Shown here piece by piece: positions 15,204 to 16,834 of a DNA stretch of 16,834 nucleotides. The number at the start of each line of letters is the position of its first letter. Within the stretch, counting starts at the first letter, position 1. The stretch is from Hyphomonadaceae bacterium UBA2389. Its GTDB lineage: Bacteria; Pseudomonadota; Alphaproteobacteria; Caulobacterales; Aquidulcibacteraceae. The stretch spans positions 1 to 16,834 of the forward strand of contig DDSN01000006.1 in the NCBI GenBank assembly GCA_002343395.1, written 5' to 3'. Both the position numbers and the translations under genes were made by a program. The notes under the pieces were generated by a model. That model saw only the letters and a list, made by a program, of their open reading frames with translations, did not search any database and was not told the origin of the DNA.

Positions 15204-16328
15204 ATGACCTATGCCGCCATCACAGGCTGGGGCGCGTGCATGCCGCCCGCCGTGCTTACAAACGCCGATCTTTCAACCTTTCTCGATACCAACGACGAGT
15301 GGATTTTCTCCCGCACGGGCATGCGCGAGCGGCGTATCTCGCACGTCAGCGCAACGGAACTCGCAACGCTTGCGGCGCGCCGTGCTTTGGCGTGCGCGGG
15401 CCTCGATCCGGCTGACGTGGAATTGATCGTCTACGGCAGCTGCAGCAATGACGAGCAGGTGCCGAACACGGCGTCCGCGGTGCAACTCGCGCTCGGCGCA
15501 AAGCGCGCCGGGGCGATGGATGTGAACACGGCCTGCACGAGTTTTCTCTATAGCCTCTCGACAGCGAGCGCGATGATCCGCACCGGCGCCGTGCGCAACG
15601 CCGTCGTCATCGGCGTCGAGATCATCGCGCAATACATTGACTGGGAAAATCGCAATATCGCGGTCTTGTTCGGCGATGGGTGCGGCGCGGTCGTGGTGCA
15701 GGAAAGCGCGCGCGAGGAGGGCGTTCTCGCCGAGCAGCTGGGTTGCATCGCAGACGCGCGCCAGACATTGCGAATCCGCGGCATGGGCGCGGCCTACGCC
15801 AACCAGGGCGTCACGCTCGGCAGCACGTTGATCGACTTCGACGGGCAGGAAATCTTCAAACGCGCGGTGAATGGCATGGTGCAAGCAAGCGCGGCGGCGA
15901 TGGCGAAATGCGGCGTGACCGCCGATGACATCGATCTCGTCGTGCCGCACCAAGCCAACGCGCGCATTATCGAGGCGATGGCCGCGCGCGCGGGACTGCC
16001 AATGGACAAGGTGGTGCTCACCGTCGACCGCTACGCCAACATGAGTTCGGCGACGGTTCCGGTGGCGCTGGCGACGGCGCTGGAGGAAGGCCGCGTGAAG
16101 CCGGGCTCGCTCATTCTGTTGCCGGCGTTTGGGGCGGGGCTCACCTATTGCGCGCACGTCGTGCGCTGGGGCGAGCGCGTGACGCCGATACAAACGCTCA
16201 GCGACCAGCTGCCGCTCTGCTCGCAATCGGCGCTCGAAATGGTCAACGCTGTCCGTGCGCGGAAGGCGAGCCAGGCCGCCGCTTCAACGCCTGTCCTTGA
16301 AGCGGCTCGGTTCGCCGACATGGGGTGA
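15204..16328 (+). CDS. Beta-ketoacyl synthase III (FabH-like condensing enzyme)
   Basis: A 374-aa thiolase-fold enzyme that joins an acyl-CoA to a malonyl unit. The KAS III triad is complete: Cys111 in NTACTSF, His249 in VPHQANAR and Asn279 in RYANMSSATVP. The N-terminal DEWIFSRTGMRERRI and the GDGCGAVVV segment are also typical. It is longer than usual FabH (about 320 aa) owing to a C-terminal tail of about 40 residues after VVRWGE, not recognised as a domain. The ATG at 15204 has GGGAG 5 nt upstream. It lies between divergent ecm and downstream ccr (71-nt gap, same strand), so it may be co-expressed with the EMC pathway. It could be housekeeping FabH or a specialised enzyme; context favours the latter but does not prove it. 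Confidence 0.9.
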   Translation: MTYAAITGWGACMPPAVLTNADLSTFLDTNDEWIFSRTGMRERRISHVSATELATLAARRALACAGLDPADVELIVYGSCSNDEQVPNTASAVQLALGAKRAGAMDVNTACTSFLYSLSTASAMIRTGAVRNAVVIGVEIIAQYIDWENRNIAVLFGDGCGAVVVQESAREEGVLAEQLGCIADARQTLRIRGMGAAYANQGVTLGSTLIDFDGQEIFKRAVNGMVQASAAAMAKCGVTADDIDLVVPHQANARIIEAMAARAGLPMDKVVLTVDRYANMSSATVPVALATALEEGRVKPGSLILLPAFGAGLTYCAHVVRWGERVTPIQTLSDQLPLCSQSALEMVNAVRARKASQAAASTPVLEAARFADMG

Positions 16329-16399
16329 ACGGGTTCGCGAGGCATTGACGCCCCGCCGAAATGATGGCCCATTGTGCAGTGCAGCATGAGGCGAGGGCC

Positions 16400-16834
16400 A
16401 TGGCGCAGGCGAACCTGAAGGCCGTTAAGGACATCTACGAGGTCGGCGAGATCCCGCCGCGTTTTCACGTTCCGGAGAAAATGTGGGCTTGGGCCATTAG
16501 GCGCGAACGCCATGGTCGGCCCGCCGCCGCCATGCAGGTTGAGCAGGTGCCGACGCCGACCATCGGCGAGGACGAGGCGCTGGTTCTCGTGATGGCCGCG
16601 GGCGTGAATTACAATGGCATCTGGGCCGCGCTGGGCGAGCCGATGTCGGTGTTCGACGTCCACAAGCAACCCTTCCACGTCGCGGGGTCGGACGCCTCGG
16701 GCATCGTGTGGGCGGTGGGCGCCAAGGTGAAACGGTGGAAGCCGGGCGACGAAGTCGTCATTCACTGCAATCAAGACGACGGCGACGACGAGGAATGCAA
16801 CGGCGGCGACCCGATGTTCTCGCCGAGCCAGCGC
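16400..16834 (+). CDS. ccr: Crotonyl-CoA carboxylase/reductase (5' part, cut by window end)
   Basis: The first 145 codons of a protein usually about 430 aa long; the frame is open to the window edge. Ccr uses NADPH and CO2 to turn crotonyl-CoA into ethylmalonyl-CoA, the committed step of the EMC pathway. Diagnostic segments are EKMWAWAIRRERHGRP, VLVMAAGVNYNGIWA, AGSDASGIVWAVG and VVIHCNQDDGDDEECNGGD, placing it in the medium-chain dehydrogenase fold and clearly in the Ccr branch. The ATG at 16400 has purine-rich GAGGCGAGGG just upstream. TTGACG at 16345 to 16350 could be a -35, but the -10 is unclear, so it may instead be read through from the KAS III gene. Confidence 0.95.
   Translation, partial: MAQANLKAVKDIYEVGEIPPRFHVPEKMWAWAIRRERHGRPAAAMQVEQVPTPTIGEDEALVLVMAAGVNYNGIWAALGEPMSVFDVHKQPFHVAGSDASGIVWAVGAKVKRWKPGDEVVIHCNQDDGDDEECNGGDPMFSPSQR

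Noticed and set aside
15065..15205. N-terminal extension of ecm to an ATG at 15205
   Set aside because: The added 47 residues are not like Ecm, and the start would coincide with the ATG of the divergent KAS III gene.
15273..16226. A 317-codon open frame antisense to the KAS III gene
   Set aside because: Shadow of a clear KAS III gene; Arg/His/Ala-rich, no motif.
16345..16375. Sigma-70 promoter for ccr with TTGACG as -35
   Set aside because: No acceptable -10 at 16 to 19 nt; could be real but is not supported enough to list as a feature.
15116..16388. Shared 9-mer TGCAGCATG upstream of the KAS III gene and of ccr as a common operator
   Set aside because: The core GCAGCATG also occurs inside the BKACE gene near 986, and 9 bases found after the fact are weak; kept only as a note.

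Overview
The window looks like chromosomal DNA of a high-G+C alphaproteobacterium, most plausibly from the Caulobacterales/Hyphomonadaceae group. This is inferred from protein content, not from any database search: a DUF4908-like exported protein, an alphaproteobacterial-type NrdA, a DUF5671-like membrane protein, and two marker enzymes of the ethylmalonyl-CoA (EMC) pathway, ecm and ccr. No rRNA, tRNA, CRISPR array or complete insertion sequence was seen.

Layout. At the left edge is a REP-type hairpin followed by its likely cognate RAYT (REP-associated tyrosine transposase), on the minus strand. Divergent from it is a BKACE-family (DUF849) beta-keto acid cleavage enzyme. Next come a large two-domain M16 peptidase lipoprotein, a small secreted ORF and a DUF4908-like exported protein (all +), then an EI24/CysZ-like membrane protein (-), a signal peptidase I (+) and an EamA-type exporter (-). 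A 388-bp regulatory region carries a candidate NrdR box and promoter and leads to nrdA (+), which ends in a textbook terminator. A further non-coding stretch with a strong hairpin precedes an overlapping pair of membrane-associated genes, and then a short gene that has an FNR/FixK-type palindrome upstream.

The right third is an EMC-pathway island. Ethylmalonyl-CoA mutase (ecm, -) is translationally coupled by an ATGA overlap to a GNAT acyltransferase. Divergent from ecm is a KAS III-like condensing enzyme, followed by crotonyl-CoA carboxylase/reductase (ccr), which runs off the right end after 145 codons. Ecm and Ccr act in the same acetyl-CoA assimilation route: Ccr makes ethylmalonyl-CoA and Ecm converts it to methylsuccinyl-CoA. 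The KAS III and GNAT genes have no assigned role in that pathway and are the most interesting genes here.

No clearly new multi-gene defence or mobile system is evident. The best leads are the KAS III and GNAT genes embedded with ecm/ccr, the FNR/FixK-like box before a phasin-like protein, the orphan nrdA with a candidate NrdR operator, and several unexplained hairpins.
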